DNA of 48,797 nt from CAZMGD01 sp964565705 (GTDB taxonomy: Bacteria; Actinomycetota; Acidimicrobiia; Acidimicrobiales; Ilumatobacteraceae): the NCBI GenBank assembly GCA_964565705.1, contig CAZMGD010000021.1:1-48797 (forward strand). Reading direction: 5' to 3'. Every line of letters begins with the position of its first letter. Positions within the stretch are counted from its first letter, which is position 1. A model generated the notes under the pieces. That model worked only from the letters and a program-made list of their open reading frames with translations. It did not search any database and was not told the DNA's origin. Shown here one piece after another: positions 24,370 through 33,030 of this stretch. The position numbers and the translations under genes are program-made.

Positions 24370-25548
24370 CTAGCCCGGGCGGGTGGCGCCGACGGCGTTG
24401 CCCGACAGGGGGGCGACCTTGACGACGTCACCGGTGGCGGGGGCGTGCACCACCATCCCGCCGCCGATGTAGATCGACACGTGCGAGATCGGCGAGTAGT
24501 AGAAGATCAAGTCGCCGGGCGCGAGGTTGCCCATCGACACGTGCGGCGAGGCGGCGTACTGCGCCCGCGACTGGTGGGGCAGCGACACCCCGGCTTGACC
24601 CCAGGCGTAGGCGCTGAGGCCCGAGCAGTCGAACGCGACGCCGGGCGACGAGGCGGCGAACTTGTAGGGCACGCCGCGCTGGGCCATCGCCGCGTTGACG
24701 GCGATCGCACCGAGCGACGTGCCACCGCCGGAACCCGCGGTCGGATCGACGCCACCGGAGGAGCCCGACGAGTCGCCACCCGACGATGCGGTGCCGCCGC
24801 CTCGGCCCCCGCCGTCGCTGCCGGAGCTGCCCGTCTGCGGTGACGCAGCCGCGGCTGCAGCGGCCGCCCGTGACTCGGCCTGGGCCTTGGCGAGCGCTTC
24901 TTGCGCCTTCTTGGCTGCGGCGGCCTCACGGGCGGCCTGCTCGGCCTGCAGCTGCTGGCCGTACTTGACCTCGGCGGCAGCCTTCTTCTCCTGGTACGTC
25001 TTGATCGACGCCTCGGCGTTGGCCTGGCTGGTCGCGATCTGCTCGGCGAGCACAGCGGCCTGCTCGCGCTTGTCGGCGAGGTCGGCGCGCTCGGCGTCGA
25101 GCTCGCGGACCTTCTGCTCGTAGTCGTTGGTGGTCTCGGAGCCGGTGTTGTAGGCGACGTCGCTGAACTGCTCGCGCTGCACGGCGTCGTTGGGACCCTG
25201 CCCGCCCGACAGCAGCGTCGTGATCGTGCCGCCGCCGCCGCCGCCGACGAAGGCCTCGACGGCCATGTTGGCGAGGTCGGCGTTCAGCGCGTCGACCTCG
25301 GCCTGCTTGGCGGCGACGCGCGCCTCGGCCTCGGTGACCTCGGCGTCGAGCTTGGCCTTGTTGTCGACCGCCGCCGCGTAGTCCTCGGCGTACTGGTCGA
25401 CCTGCTCGCCCAGGCGGTCGATCTCGTCGGCGATCCGTTCGATCTCACGCTTGGTGTCGCCGGACGAGGCTCCCACCGGTGTGACTCCGACGGCTGTCAG
25501 GGAGGCGGCCACCAGGACCGCGAGAGCACTACGAACGAGCAACCGCAT
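24370..25548 (-). CDS. NlpC/P60 peptidoglycan endopeptidase with coiled-coil N-terminus (RipA-like)
   Basis: 392 residues. The signal peptide (1-28) is followed by a long coiled coil (about 30-230, rich in Glu/Ala/Lys), a Ser/Gly-rich linker (230-280) and a C-terminal NlpC/P60 domain. Catalytic residues are Cys308 (FDCSGLSAYAW), His356 (ISHVSIYI) and His368 (VVHAP). This architecture matches RipA/CwlO-type hydrolases that cut the stem peptide during cell separation and are controlled through the coiled coil by FtsEX-type complexes. The promoter region holds GTTACG-AATCG-GTTGCG, 23 bases upstream of the start, consistent with envelope-stress control such as MtrA. Confidence 0.92.
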   Translation of the reverse strand: MRLLVRSALAVLVAASLTAVGVTPVGASSGDTKREIERIADEIDRLGEQVDQYAEDYAAAVDNKAKLDAEVTEAEARVAAKQAEVDALNADLANMAVEAFVGGGGGGTITTLLSGGQGPNDAVQREQFSDVAYNTGSETTNDYEQKVRELDAERADLADKREQAAVLAEQIATSQANAEASIKTYQEKKAAAEVKYGQQLQAEQAAREAAAAKKAQEALAKAQAESRAAAAAAAASPQTGSSGSDGGGRGGGTASSGGDSSGSSGGVDPTAGSGGGTSLGAIAVNAAMAQRGVPYKFAASSPGVAFDCSGLSAYAWGQAGVSLPHQSRAQYAASPHVSMGNLAPGDLIFYYSPISHVSIYIGGGMVVHAPATGDVVKVAPLSGNAVGATRPG

Positions 25549-25571
25549 GACGGGCCGGAACTCTAGCGACT

Positions 25572-25588
25572 GTTACGAATCGGTTGCG
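25572..25588. promoter_or_regulatory. putative operator GTTACG-N5-GTTGCG upstream of NlpC/P60 gene
   Basis: Two half-sites at 25572 and 25583 (11-bp period). The 17-base block TTACGAATCGGTTGCGA matches TTACGAAACGATTGCGA at 2450-2466 in all but two bases. MtrA controls cell-wall hydrolase genes through GTTAC/GTCAC-type direct repeats in other Actinobacteria; identity with that site is inferred. Confidence 0.4.
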
Positions 25589-25635
25589 ACCGCGACGGCC
25601 ATGTGTCACGCAGCGTGCGCCCCGGTGACGGAACG

Positions 25636-27192
25636 TCACTCCCATTCGATCGTGCCGGGCGGCTTCGATGTGATGTCGTAGGCGACCCGATTGACGCCGA
25701 CCACCTCGTTGATGATCCGGCTCGCCATCCGTTCGAGGAGGTCGTAGGGCAGGCGCGCCCAGTCCGCGGTCATCGCGTCGTCGCTGGTCACGGCCCTGAT
25801 GATGATCGGACGGCCGTAGGTTCGCTCGTCGCCCATCACCCCGACCGAACGGATGTCGGCGAGCACCGCGAACGCCTGCCAGATCTCCCGCTCCAGCCCC
25901 GCGGCGGCGATCTCCTCGCGGACGATCGCATCGGCGTCCTGCAGCGTGGCGACCGCGGTCGGGGTGACCTCGCCGATGATCCGCACCCCGAGGCCAGGGC
26001 CCGGGAACGGCTGGCGCCAGACCAGCTCCTCGGCCAGACCGAGCTCGAGTCCGAGGCGGCGCACCTCGTCCTTGAACAACAGGCGCAGGGGTTCCACCAG
26101 CTCCAGGGTCATGTCCTCGGGCAGGCCACCGACGTTGTGGTGGCTCTTGATGACCGCCGCCGAGTTCGTGCCGCTCTCGATCACGTCCGGGTACACGGTG
26201 CCCTGGACGAGGAACGTGGCGTCGGTCAACCCGCCGGTGTGCTCTTCGAAGATGCGCACGAACAGCTCGCCGATGATCTTGCGCTTGGCCTCGGGCTCGG
26301 TGACGCCTTCGAGCGCCTCGAAGTAGCGCTGGCCGGCGTCGACGTGGATCAGCTCCAGGCCCATGTGGCGGCGGTAGTTCTCGACCACCTGAGCGCTCTC
26401 GCCCTTGCGCATCAGGCCGGTGTCGACGTAGATGCAGGTCAGCTGGCTGCCGATCGCCCGGTGGACGAGCGCGGCGGCGACGCTGGAGTCCACGCCGCCG
26501 CTCAGCGCGCAGATCGCCCGACCGCCGCCGATCTGCTCGCGGATCGCCGCCACCTGCGTGTCGATGAACGATGCCGGGGTCCAGGTCGGGGCGCAGCCGG
26601 CGAGGTCGTGGAGGAAGCGCTGCAGCACCGCCATCCCGTTCGGGGTGTGGCCGACCTCGGGATGGAACTGCACGCCCCAGATCCGGCGATCGGCGTTCTC
26701 CAGCACGGCGACGGGCGCGTCGGGGGTCGAACCGGTGCCGACGAACCCCACCGGCGGGGTCACGACGGCGTCGAAGTGGCTCATCCAGACGTCTTGGATC
26801 TTCGGCAGGTCGGCCAGCAGGGTGGAGGCCGGGTCGTCGGCAACCGTGAGCACCGCCCGGCCGTACTCGCCGCGGGTGCCACGAGCGACGACACCGCCGA
26901 GCTGTTGGGCGATCAACTGCGCGCCGTAGCAGATGCCGAGGACGGGGACGCCGAGGTCATAGACACCGGGATCGATCGCCGGCGCACCCTCGACGTGGAC
27001 GCTCTTCGGGCCGCCCGAGAGGATGATCGCGGCCGGTGAGCGGGCGGCGACATCGGCGGCGCTGATCGAGTGCGGCACGATCTCGCTGTAGACGTCCAGC
27101 TCGCGCACGCGCCGGGCGATCAGCTGCGCGTACTGGGCTCCGAAGTCGACGACCAGCACCGGGTGAGGAGGTGTGGGGGCGTTCAAGTCCAC
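25636..27192 (-). CDS. guaA: GMP synthase (glutamine-hydrolysing)
   Basis: 518 residues. The class I glutamine amidotransferase domain (1-200) has Cys88 in GICYGAQ and the His-Glu pair in VQFHPEVGHT. The ATP pyrophosphatase domain has the P-loop ALSGGVDSS, and the C-terminal dimerisation domain ends KPPGTIEWE, the usual terminus. It converts XMP to GMP. The start is uncertain between GTG 27192 (chosen), TTG 27186 and GTG 27210; no strong ribosome site helps. It is divergent from the small membrane protein gene at 27265. Confidence 0.96.
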   Translation of the reverse strand: MDLNAPTPPHPVLVVDFGAQYAQLIARRVRELDVYSEIVPHSISAADVAARSPAAIILSGGPKSVHVEGAPAIDPGVYDLGVPVLGICYGAQLIAQQLGGVVARGTRGEYGRAVLTVADDPASTLLADLPKIQDVWMSHFDAVVTPPVGFVGTGSTPDAPVAVLENADRRIWGVQFHPEVGHTPNGMAVLQRFLHDLAGCAPTWTPASFIDTQVAAIREQIGGGRAICALSGGVDSSVAAALVHRAIGSQLTCIYVDTGLMRKGESAQVVENYRRHMGLELIHVDAGQRYFEALEGVTEPEAKRKIIGELFVRIFEEHTGGLTDATFLVQGTVYPDVIESGTNSAAVIKSHHNVGGLPEDMTLELVEPLRLLFKDEVRRLGLELGLAEELVWRQPFPGPGLGVRIIGEVTPTAVATLQDADAIVREEIAAAGLEREIWQAFAVLADIRSVGVMGDERTYGRPIIIRAVTSDDAMTADWARLPYDLLERMASRIINEVVGVNRVAYDITSKPPGTIEWE

Positions 27193-27264
27193 GATGGTAC
27201 CGATCGGCACGGGCCGGGATCGGTTCCGGTGCGCGCTGGGTGGCCGGCGGCCGGAGGTGGAACG

Positions 27265-27582
27265 ATGGGCGCCGTGCGCCGCTGGCTGCTGCTCCTCCTC
27301 GTGGTCGCCGCTGCCGCGCTGTCGTACCCGGCCGGGTCGGCCCGGGCGGCCACGTCGCCGCCACCGGCGAACGCGGCTGCGGAGACGTCGCCGAGCCTGG
27401 AACGCCCGCTCGACGACTGCATCAGCGCGCTGCCGCCACCGGGCTGCGGCCACGCGCCCGAGCAACCCGGTGACAGGGGTGGCTGGATGCAGTGGACGCT
27501 GTTCGGCCTGATGGTCCTCGGGCTCGCATTCATCGGGTGGCGCGTCGTCCGCGGTGCACGGAGGAGACCCAGTGACGCCTGA
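27265..27582 (+). CDS. small secreted/membrane-anchored protein, function unknown
   Basis: 105 residues; ATG 27265 has a good GGAGG site 8 bases upstream. A signal peptide (about 1-28, cleavage after SARA) is followed by a 45-residue extracellular part with two cysteines (DDCISALPPPGCG), then one membrane helix (about 76-95, WTLFGLMVLGLAFIGW) and a basic tail (RGARRRPSDA). The predicted form is a type I membrane protein. Its stop overlaps the start of the PLP decarboxylase gene by 11 bases, so the two are translationally linked. No family is recognised. Confidence 0.72.
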   Translation: MGAVRRWLLLLLVVAAAALSYPAGSARAATSPPPANAAAETSPSLERPLDDCISALPPPGCGHAPEQPGDRGGWMQWTLFGLMVLGLAFIGWRVVRGARRRPSDA

Positions 27583-28969
27583 CGAGTTCCGCCTCGCCGG
27601 CCGCGAGATCGTCGACCTGATCGCCGACTACCTCGAGGGCATCGAGGCCCGTCCGGTCCTCGGCCACATCGAACCCGGCGACGTCCGCGCCCAGCTGCCT
27701 GCCCACCCACCGACCGCACCCGAGTCGATCCACGCGGTCCTCGACGACGTCCAGCGGGTGATCCTGCCCGGCATCGCCCAATGGCAGCACCCCGCGTTCT
27801 ACGGGTACTTCCCGGCCAACACGTCCTACCCCTCGATCCTCGGCGACCTGCTCGCGGCCGGCCTCGGCGTGAACGGGATGAGCTGGGTGACCTCCCCGGC
27901 GGCGACGGAGGTCGAGACGCTGATGATGGACTGGATGGTCGAGCTGCTCGGCCTGCCCGACCGGTTCTCGAGCACCAGCCCGACGGGTGGCGGCGTGATC
28001 CAGGGCTCGGCCAGCGAGGCGACGCTCGTCGCCGTGCTGTCGGCCCGTCACCGGGCCGGGGTGGCGGCCGCCCAACAGGTCGCCTATGCGTCGGCCCAGG
28101 CGCACTCCAGCATCGACAAGGACGTGCGCATCGCCGCGCTCGGCCACCTGCGCACCGTGCCCCACGACTCGTCGTACGCGATGCGCGCTCCGGCGCTCGC
28201 GGAGATGATCGCCGCCGACCGCGCCGCGGGGCTCACGCCGTCGTTCGTGTGCACGACCCACGGCACGACGAGCTCGCTGGCGTTCGACCCGACGCCGGCG
28301 ATCGCCGACGTGTGCGGGCCCGCAGGCGTCTGGCTGCACGTCGACGCGGCGATGAGCGGCATCGCCGCGCTGTGCCCCGAGCACCGCTGGGTGAACGCCG
28401 GCCTCGACCGCGCCGACAGCTACGTGACGGACGCCCACAAGTGGATGGGTGTCGGCTTCGATGCCAGCCTCTACTGGACCGCCGACCGGGGATCGCTGCT
28501 CGGCGCGCTGAGCATCCTTCCCGAGTACCTGCGTTCGAAGGCGGCGGACTCGGGCGCGATCGACTACCGCGACTGGCAGATCCCGCTGGGACGGCGCTTC
28601 CGGGCGCTCAAGCTGTGGTTCGTGCTCCGGCTGGAGGGGATCGCCGCGATCCAGGAGATGATCCGCCATCACATCGGCCTGACCCAGACCCTGGCCGGAT
28701 GGGTGCACGACGACGAGCGCTTCGAGGTGGTGGCTCCGCACTCGCTGAACCTGCTCTGCATCGCACTGCGCGACGATGATCCGGACCGTGCCAGCGCCCG
28801 CACCGAGGCACTGATCGACGCCGCGAACGCGTCGGGCGAGGCGCTGTTCACGCGCACCGTGCTGGACCGGCGGACGGTGCTGCGGTTCTCCGTCGGCGGC
28901 AAGCGGACGATGCACGGGCACGTCGCCGCATCCTGGGCACTGCTGCAGCGCCTCGCCGGCGACGCGTAG
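27572..28969 (+). CDS. PLP-dependent aromatic-L-amino-acid decarboxylase family protein
   Basis: 465 residues from GTG 27572, preceded by GGAGGAG. Group II decarboxylase features: the opening FRLAGREIVDLIADYLEGIEARPV, HPAFYGYFPANTSYPSILGDLL near residue 70, the STSPTGGGVIQGSASEATL PLP-phosphate loop, and the cofactor lysine in DAHKWM with HVDAAMSG before it. It probably decarboxylates tryptophan, tyrosine, phenylalanine or DOPA to the amine; the side-chain preference cannot be read. The length and terminal RFSVGGKRTMHGHV segment are typical. Convergent with the Nudix gene, whose stop lies 1 base away. Confidence 0.9.
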   Translation: MTPDEFRLAGREIVDLIADYLEGIEARPVLGHIEPGDVRAQLPAHPPTAPESIHAVLDDVQRVILPGIAQWQHPAFYGYFPANTSYPSILGDLLAAGLGVNGMSWVTSPAATEVETLMMDWMVELLGLPDRFSSTSPTGGGVIQGSASEATLVAVLSARHRAGVAAAQQVAYASAQAHSSIDKDVRIAALGHLRTVPHDSSYAMRAPALAEMIAADRAAGLTPSFVCTTHGTTSSLAFDPTPAIADVCGPAGVWLHVDAAMSGIAALCPEHRWVNAGLDRADSYVTDAHKWMGVGFDASLYWTADRGSLLGALSILPEYLRSKAADSGAIDYRDWQIPLGRRFRALKLWFVLRLEGIAAIQEMIRHHIGLTQTLAGWVHDDERFEVVAPHSLNLLCIALRDDDPDRASARTEALIDAANASGEALFTRTVLDRRTVLRFSVGGKRTMHGHVAASWALLQRLAGDA

Positions 28970-28970
28970 C

Positions 28971-29627
28971 TCAGGCGAACGCGAGCCGCAGGAGGTCGAA
29001 CAGCATCCGCCCCGTCGCGCCCCACACGGTCTCGTCGTCGAGGTCGTAGAAGTACATGTCGTAGCCCGGGTCGCGGCCCCAGCGCTCGGCGTGGAACGTC
29101 GCCGGCTCGGCCAGCTCGACGAGCGGCACCCACAGCACCCGGTCGACCTCGCCGGTCGGGCTCGGACCGACCTCCGGTCGCGCGGTCACGCTGCCGACCA
29201 CGGGAACGATGTAGCTGTCGCTCACCACGGTCTGCACGTGGCCGAGCTCTGCGTGGGGCACCACCAGCGACGGCTCGAGCAGCACCTCCTCGTACGCCTC
29301 GCGAACTGCCGCATCGACCGGCGTCTCCCCGGGCTCCATCCGGCCGCCGGGGAAGGAGATCTCGCCGCGATGGTTGCGCAGCTCGGCGCTGCGCTTGGTC
29401 AAGAGGACCTCGGCGCCACGGTCGCCGTCGGCGAGCGCGACCAGCACCGCCGACATCCGAATCTCGGCCGACCTCGGTTCGACAGCGCGGGGTGGTCCGC
29501 CGGGCAACCGAGCGATGACCTCGTCGACGGACAGCTCGGCCTCGCGACCGGCCCACGGCGGGGCGTCGCCCGCCAGCCAGGCCGAGGGTCGGGGGATGAA
29601 CTGCGCGCCCCCCGGGCGCCGGTTCAC
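28971..29627 (-). CDS. Nudix hydrolase, CoA pyrophosphatase (NudL) type
   Basis: 218 residues from GTG 29627, whose GTGA overlaps the stop of the upstream small gene. The Nudix box spans residues 95-117 (G-x5-E-x7-REAYEEV). The preceding TKRSAELRNHRGEISFPGG is the UPF0035 signature of CoA diphosphatases, which cut CoA to phosphopantetheine and 3',5'-ADP. The box glycine near its end is replaced by Leu, as tolerated in the family. Cytoplasmic. It is the last gene of a minus-strand group that includes Dps and the carotenoid oxygenase. Confidence 0.85.
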   Translation of the reverse strand: MNRRPGGAQFIPRPSAWLAGDAPPWAGREAELSVDEVIARLPGGPPRAVEPRSAEIRMSAVLVALADGDRGAEVLLTKRSAELRNHRGEISFPGGRMEPGETPVDAAVREAYEEVLLEPSLVVPHAELGHVQTVVSDSYIVPVVGSVTARPEVGPSPTGEVDRVLWVPLVELAEPATFHAERWGRDPGYDMYFYDLDDETVWGATGRMLFDLLRLAFA

Positions 29628-29791
29628 CCCGGCGCCCAACCCGACTCGGCCAGCTCGGCGAGCACGTCGCCAAGACCGGCGGTCTTGAGGTTGGCGAGCA
29701 CCCGTCCGGGCGTCTGCTCGCCGCGTTCCCACTCCTCCCACGCCGTGATCAGCTTGGCGAGGTCGGGCGCGGGACGTTCGAACGTCGACAT
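29624..29791 (-). CDS. small hypothetical protein
   Basis: 55 residues (MSTFERPAPDLAKLITAWEE...). A single predicted helix region with several acidic and aromatic residues is followed by a Gly/Leu stretch. No family is recognised. It is supported mainly by context: its stop overlaps the Nudix GTG by 4 bases and its ATG lies 10 bases after the stop of the membrane-protein gene, so it fits a continuous operon. Confidence 0.6.
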   Translation of the reverse strand: MSTFERPAPDLAKLITAWEEWERGEQTPGRVLANLKTAGLGDVLAELAESGWAPG

Positions 29792-29801
29792 GGCCCCGAG
29801 C

Positions 29802-30263
29802 CTACGGTTGGTCTCCCGGCGGGCGGCGCTTGCGGTAGGCCTGGATGCCGAGTCCCGCGGCGCGCCCGGCCATCCGTCCGACCTCCTCCGAGCGCCCCCC
29901 GCCGTCGGCGACCGCGACCGGCGCCCGCTTGGTGCGCTTCGTGTAGCGAGTGTTGAGGATGATGAAGCCCTGGACGAGCGCGACACCGGCGATCATCCAC
30001 TTGCTGCCGACGCCCGGCACGAACAGGGCGACGACCATGGCCAGGAAGATCAAGATGTCGACCACTCGGTGAGCCGGCCGGCTGAGCCCCCGGAACGCGG
30101 CGATCGGACCGTCGACGCACGCCGCGTTGATCGCCATCGCCAGGCCGAGCGCGACCGGTACGGTCGGTGAGTCGCCGCGCAGGCCGCTCATGACGAGGCC
30201 GGCGGCGAGCACGTACTCAGCGAGCTGGTGCAGCCAGAACGGTCGCTTGCCGGTGACTCCCAC
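29802..30263 (-). CDS. small integral membrane protein, four helices, unknown function
   Basis: 153 residues. Four likely membrane helices at about 11-27, 33-50, 67-84 and 88-106 precede a basic cytoplasmic tail (TKRTKRAPVAVADGG...YRKRRPPG). No catalytic motif is visible and the family is not recognised. It lies 61 bases downstream of the carotenoid oxygenase gene on the same strand. Confidence 0.7.
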   Translation of the reverse strand: MGVTGKRPFWLHQLAEYVLAAGLVMSGLRGDSPTVPVALGLAMAINAACVDGPIAAFRGLSRPAHRVVDILIFLAMVVALFVPGVGSKWMIAGVALVQGFIILNTRYTKRTKRAPVAVADGGGRSEEVGRMAGRAAGLGIQAYRKRRPPGDQP

Positions 30264-30324
30264 TCCTGCAGCGTAGGCGTGTGCACGTTGTCCCCATGAT
30301 CCATGGGGGCCCTGGGGGGCCCTG

Positions 30325-31674
30325 TCAGGGGAGGGAGTGGGCGGGGATCCAGCTGCCGTGGAAGCCGATCGGGACGCGCTGGGGCAGGGTCACCGTCGCG
30401 ACCGCCGGGCGGGTCAGGTCCTGGGCGTCGAGCACGACGAGGTCGCTGGGCCCGCTGGCGACGTCGTGCACGTACGTCACGAGCCAGCCGTCGTCCTCGG
30501 CCGTGGCGCCGTCGCGGGGCACGAACACCGCCTCGCCCGAGCCCCGTCCCGGACCGTGCTCGAACTCCCAGCACTCGCCGGTCGCGAGGTCGTACTTCAC
30601 CGTGCGCCACGCCGGGTCGTCCACGTGCGCGCGAACGCCGTAGGCGAAGCGGTGCTCCAGGGTGCCGACGCCGGGATGGTGACGGGGGAACTCGAACGGG
30701 CGGTCGTCGATCGTCGTCGCCGACAACGTCGGGCGGTCGAGGTCGATCTCCCAGCGCTCGAAGCGCGAGTCGCCCTCGAACGGCCCGAGCACGTCGGTAT
30801 CGAAGACCCGCTCGTACGAGCAGACGTCGATGACGACCCGGCCGGGCGCGGACTCGTAGGCGTTCAACGGATGGAACACATAGCCGAGCGGCGCGTCCAC
30901 CCACACGATGTCGGCGGCGTCGCCGTCGAGCGGCAGGAAGCCGAGCCGGCAGCCATGGTCCGGGTTCCAGCGGAAGGGGAACCGGGCGCCCGCCACGACG
31001 GCGTCGATGCTGACGGTGCACGCCTGGTCGAACACGACGCCGTAGTGCTCCGTCAGCGCCATGTCGTGCACCATCGGCATGTCGGCGAGCGGCACGTCGA
31101 CGATGCGGCGCACCATCCCGTCATCGCCGACGACGATGTACTGCACGTGGTCGGCGAGGTCGGGATAGGCGTAGGCCACCGCGTGCAGCTCGCGTCGCCC
31201 TGGGTGGAACTTGGCGTGGGCGCTGAACCCGTTGGGCAGGGTGCCGGAGAAGTCGTTGCGGCACATGCTGTTCATCTCGCCGTCGAGCTCGACGGGACAG
31301 GCGCCGGCTTCGACCGTGGCGAGGATCCGGCCGGCGAAACCGACCACGTGGGTGTTGGGCCCGCTGCCGCGCCCGTTCCAGTTGGGCCCGGGCAGGTCGG
31401 GTAGCCCGCGCGCGGTGTTGATCTCGGCACCGCCCACCCATCGGTTGCGGTACCACTGCGCGCGCCCACCGGCGAGGCGGGTGCCGTGCACCATGCCGTC
31501 GCCGGTGAACCAATGGGCGGTGCCGGGATCGGTCTCCCGGAACGGGTTGGGCCCGTTGCGGACGTACAGCCCGTCGAGCTCGTCGGGCAGCGAGCCGCGC
31601 ACCGGGAGGTCGACGGCGGTCACCTCCTCGGTGACCGGGGCGTAGGGGCCCTCCAGGTAGCGGTTCACCGCCAC
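30325..31674 (-). CDS. carotenoid cleavage oxygenase family protein
   Basis: 449 residues. The four iron-binding histidines of the RPE65/apocarotenoid oxygenase propeller can be placed at His153 (SAHAKFHP), His203 (MVHDMALTEH), His268 (YVFHPLNAYE) and His439 (GFHGSWIP). The opening GLYVRNGPNPF and HWFTGDGMVHG are also diagnostic. Non-heme Fe(II) enzymes of this family split double bonds in carotenoids, apocarotenals or stilbenes; the substrate is unknown. It starts with GTG 31674, 10 bases after the dps stop, so it is probably co-transcribed with dps and the PhyH-type gene. Confidence 0.92.
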   Translation of the reverse strand: MAVNRYLEGPYAPVTEEVTAVDLPVRGSLPDELDGLYVRNGPNPFRETDPGTAHWFTGDGMVHGTRLAGGRAQWYRNRWVGGAEINTARGLPDLPGPNWNGRGSGPNTHVVGFAGRILATVEAGACPVELDGEMNSMCRNDFSGTLPNGFSAHAKFHPGRRELHAVAYAYPDLADHVQYIVVGDDGMVRRIVDVPLADMPMVHDMALTEHYGVVFDQACTVSIDAVVAGARFPFRWNPDHGCRLGFLPLDGDAADIVWVDAPLGYVFHPLNAYESAPGRVVIDVCSYERVFDTDVLGPFEGDSRFERWEIDLDRPTLSATTIDDRPFEFPRHHPGVGTLEHRFAYGVRAHVDDPAWRTVKYDLATGECWEFEHGPGRGSGEAVFVPRDGATAEDDGWLVTYVHDVASGPSDLVVLDAQDLTRPAVATVTLPQRVPIGFHGSWIPAHSLP

Positions 31675-31683
31675 GTCGGGGGA

Positions 31684-32175
31684 TCAGCCGTCCAAGAGGG
31701 AGCGCAGCATCCAAGCCGTCTTCTCGTGGACTTGGAGGCGCTGGGTGAGGAGGTCGGCGGTCGGCTGGTCGTCGGCCGAGTCGGCGATCGGGAACACCGC
31801 GCGTGCGGTTCGAGCCACCTGCTCGTGGCCGGCGACGAGCTCGCGGATCATCTCTTCCGCGCTGGGCACGTCCTTCGACTCCGGGATCGAGGTCAGCTCG
31901 CCGTAGGCGGCATACGAACCGGGGGCGAAGAAGCCGAGGGCCCGGATCCGCTCGGCGATCAGGTCGACCGCGAGCGCCAGCTCGTTGTACTGCCCCTCGA
32001 ACATGAGGTGCAGCGTGGAGAACATCGGCCCGGTGACGTTCCAGTGGAAGTTGTGCGTCTTCAGGTACAGCGTGTAGCTGTCGGCGAGCAGCCGGTTCAG
32101 ACCGTCGACGATCGCGGCCCGGTCGGGCTCGTTGATGCCGATGTCGATGCTCTGCGCGGAAGTGTCGAGACTCAT
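31684..32175 (-). CDS. dps: Dps ferritin-like DNA-binding protein from starved cells
   Basis: 163 residues, normal length. Ferroxidase-centre residues line up with the family: His44 (HNFHWNVTG), His56, Glu60, Asp71 and Glu75 (AVDLIAERI). Dodecameric Dps stores iron, consumes peroxide and shields DNA. The N-terminal tail lacks the lysine cluster of E. coli Dps, so DNA binding is uncertain. Its ATG overlaps the stop of the upstream PhyH-type oxygenase gene (ATGA); AAGGAG lies 10 bases upstream. The coupling suggests joint expression under oxidative or stationary conditions. Confidence 0.95.
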   Translation of the reverse strand: MSLDTSAQSIDIGINEPDRAAIVDGLNRLLADSYTLYLKTHNFHWNVTGPMFSTLHLMFEGQYNELALAVDLIAERIRALGFFAPGSYAAYGELTSIPESKDVPSAEEMIRELVAGHEQVARTARAVFPIADSADDQPTADLLTQRLQVHEKTAWMLRSLLDG

Positions 32176-33005
32176 CGTTGGAGACTCCTTGTCATCTCTT
32201 CGTACAGCAGGGGGAACAACGGGCGATCGAGGGGCATTCCCCCCGCGAGCTCGTCGGCGAGCCCCGGGAACTCGGGTGACGTCTTCCACGGCCGGGGCGC
32301 GTGCACCATGTCGTCGCCGAGGAGGCGGACCGAGAACACGCGCCGTCGACCCGATGAACCGGCCGAGCGGTGCAGCGCCAGCATGTGGAACGCCACCGCG
32401 TCGCCCGGTTCGAGGGCCCAGCCGAGGATCCGATCGACGGTTGGGTCGATCGAGGGCATCTCCTCCAGGCTGCCCTCGGGGAACCACTTGGCTTGGGCGT
32501 CGAGGAACGTGCGCGGCATCAGCCACGGGCCGAGGTGCGAGCCGGCGACGATCTCCAGCGTCGCGTCGGCGGGGACGGGGTCGACGGGGATCCAGAAGCT
32601 GACGTTCTGGTGGCCCGCCACGTTGTAGTACGGCTGGTCCTGGTGCCATGGCGTGGCCTGGCGGGTGCCGGCCTCCTTCACGAGCAGGTGGTCGTGGTAC
32701 AGCCGCGCCGTGCGCGACCGCATCAGCTGTGCGCCGATCGTCCCGATCGCCGAGTCGCGGATCACCTGCTCGTAGGCGGGGTTCGTCGACCACGTGCAGA
32801 AGTCCTCGATGAAGCAGCCGGGGTCGTCGGCGGCGCTGGCGACGAGCGCCCGCTCGCTCGGCGCGGCGAGGTTGGCCTCGATGCCGCTCGCCAGCCGCGC
32901 GACCTCCGCTTCGTCGAGCAGCCCGCGTAGCACGACGGCACCGTCCGCGGCGTACACGTCGATGGTGGACGACGGCACGGTTCGGTCGAGGTGCAAGCTC
33001 CGCAC
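32172..33005 (-). CDS. phytanoyl-CoA dioxygenase (PhyH) family Fe(II)/2-oxoglutarate oxygenase
   Basis: 277 residues from GTG 33005. The opening DGAVVLRGLLDEAEV is typical. The iron triad is His121-x-Asp123 (PWHQDQPYY) and His212 (LHRSAGS), with a following Arg for 2-oxoglutarate. The YYNV, SFWIPVDP and GSH motifs also match PhyH. The substrate is unknown; relatives hydroxylate fatty acyl-CoA, ectoine or natural products. An ATG at 33032 is possible but would overlap the divergent Nudix start, so GTG is preferred. The stop overlaps the dps ATG by 4 bases. Confidence 0.87.
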   Translation of the reverse strand: MRSLHLDRTVPSSTIDVYAADGAVVLRGLLDEAEVARLASGIEANLAAPSERALVASAADDPGCFIEDFCTWSTNPAYEQVIRDSAIGTIGAQLMRSRTARLYHDHLLVKEAGTRQATPWHQDQPYYNVAGHQNVSFWIPVDPVPADATLEIVAGSHLGPWLMPRTFLDAQAKWFPEGSLEEMPSIDPTVDRILGWALEPGDAVAFHMLALHRSAGSSGRRRVFSVRLLGDDMVHAPRPWKTSPEFPGLADELAGGMPLDRPLFPLLYEEMTRSLQR

Positions 33006-33030
33006 GCTCCGATCGTTGCATGATCGGGGC

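Noticed and set aside
30290..30324. A short palindrome CCCATGATCCATGGG and G-rich run before the carotenoid oxygenase stop
   Set aside because: Arms are only 6 bases and the G-runs are common here; a weak terminator is possible but not supported enough to list.
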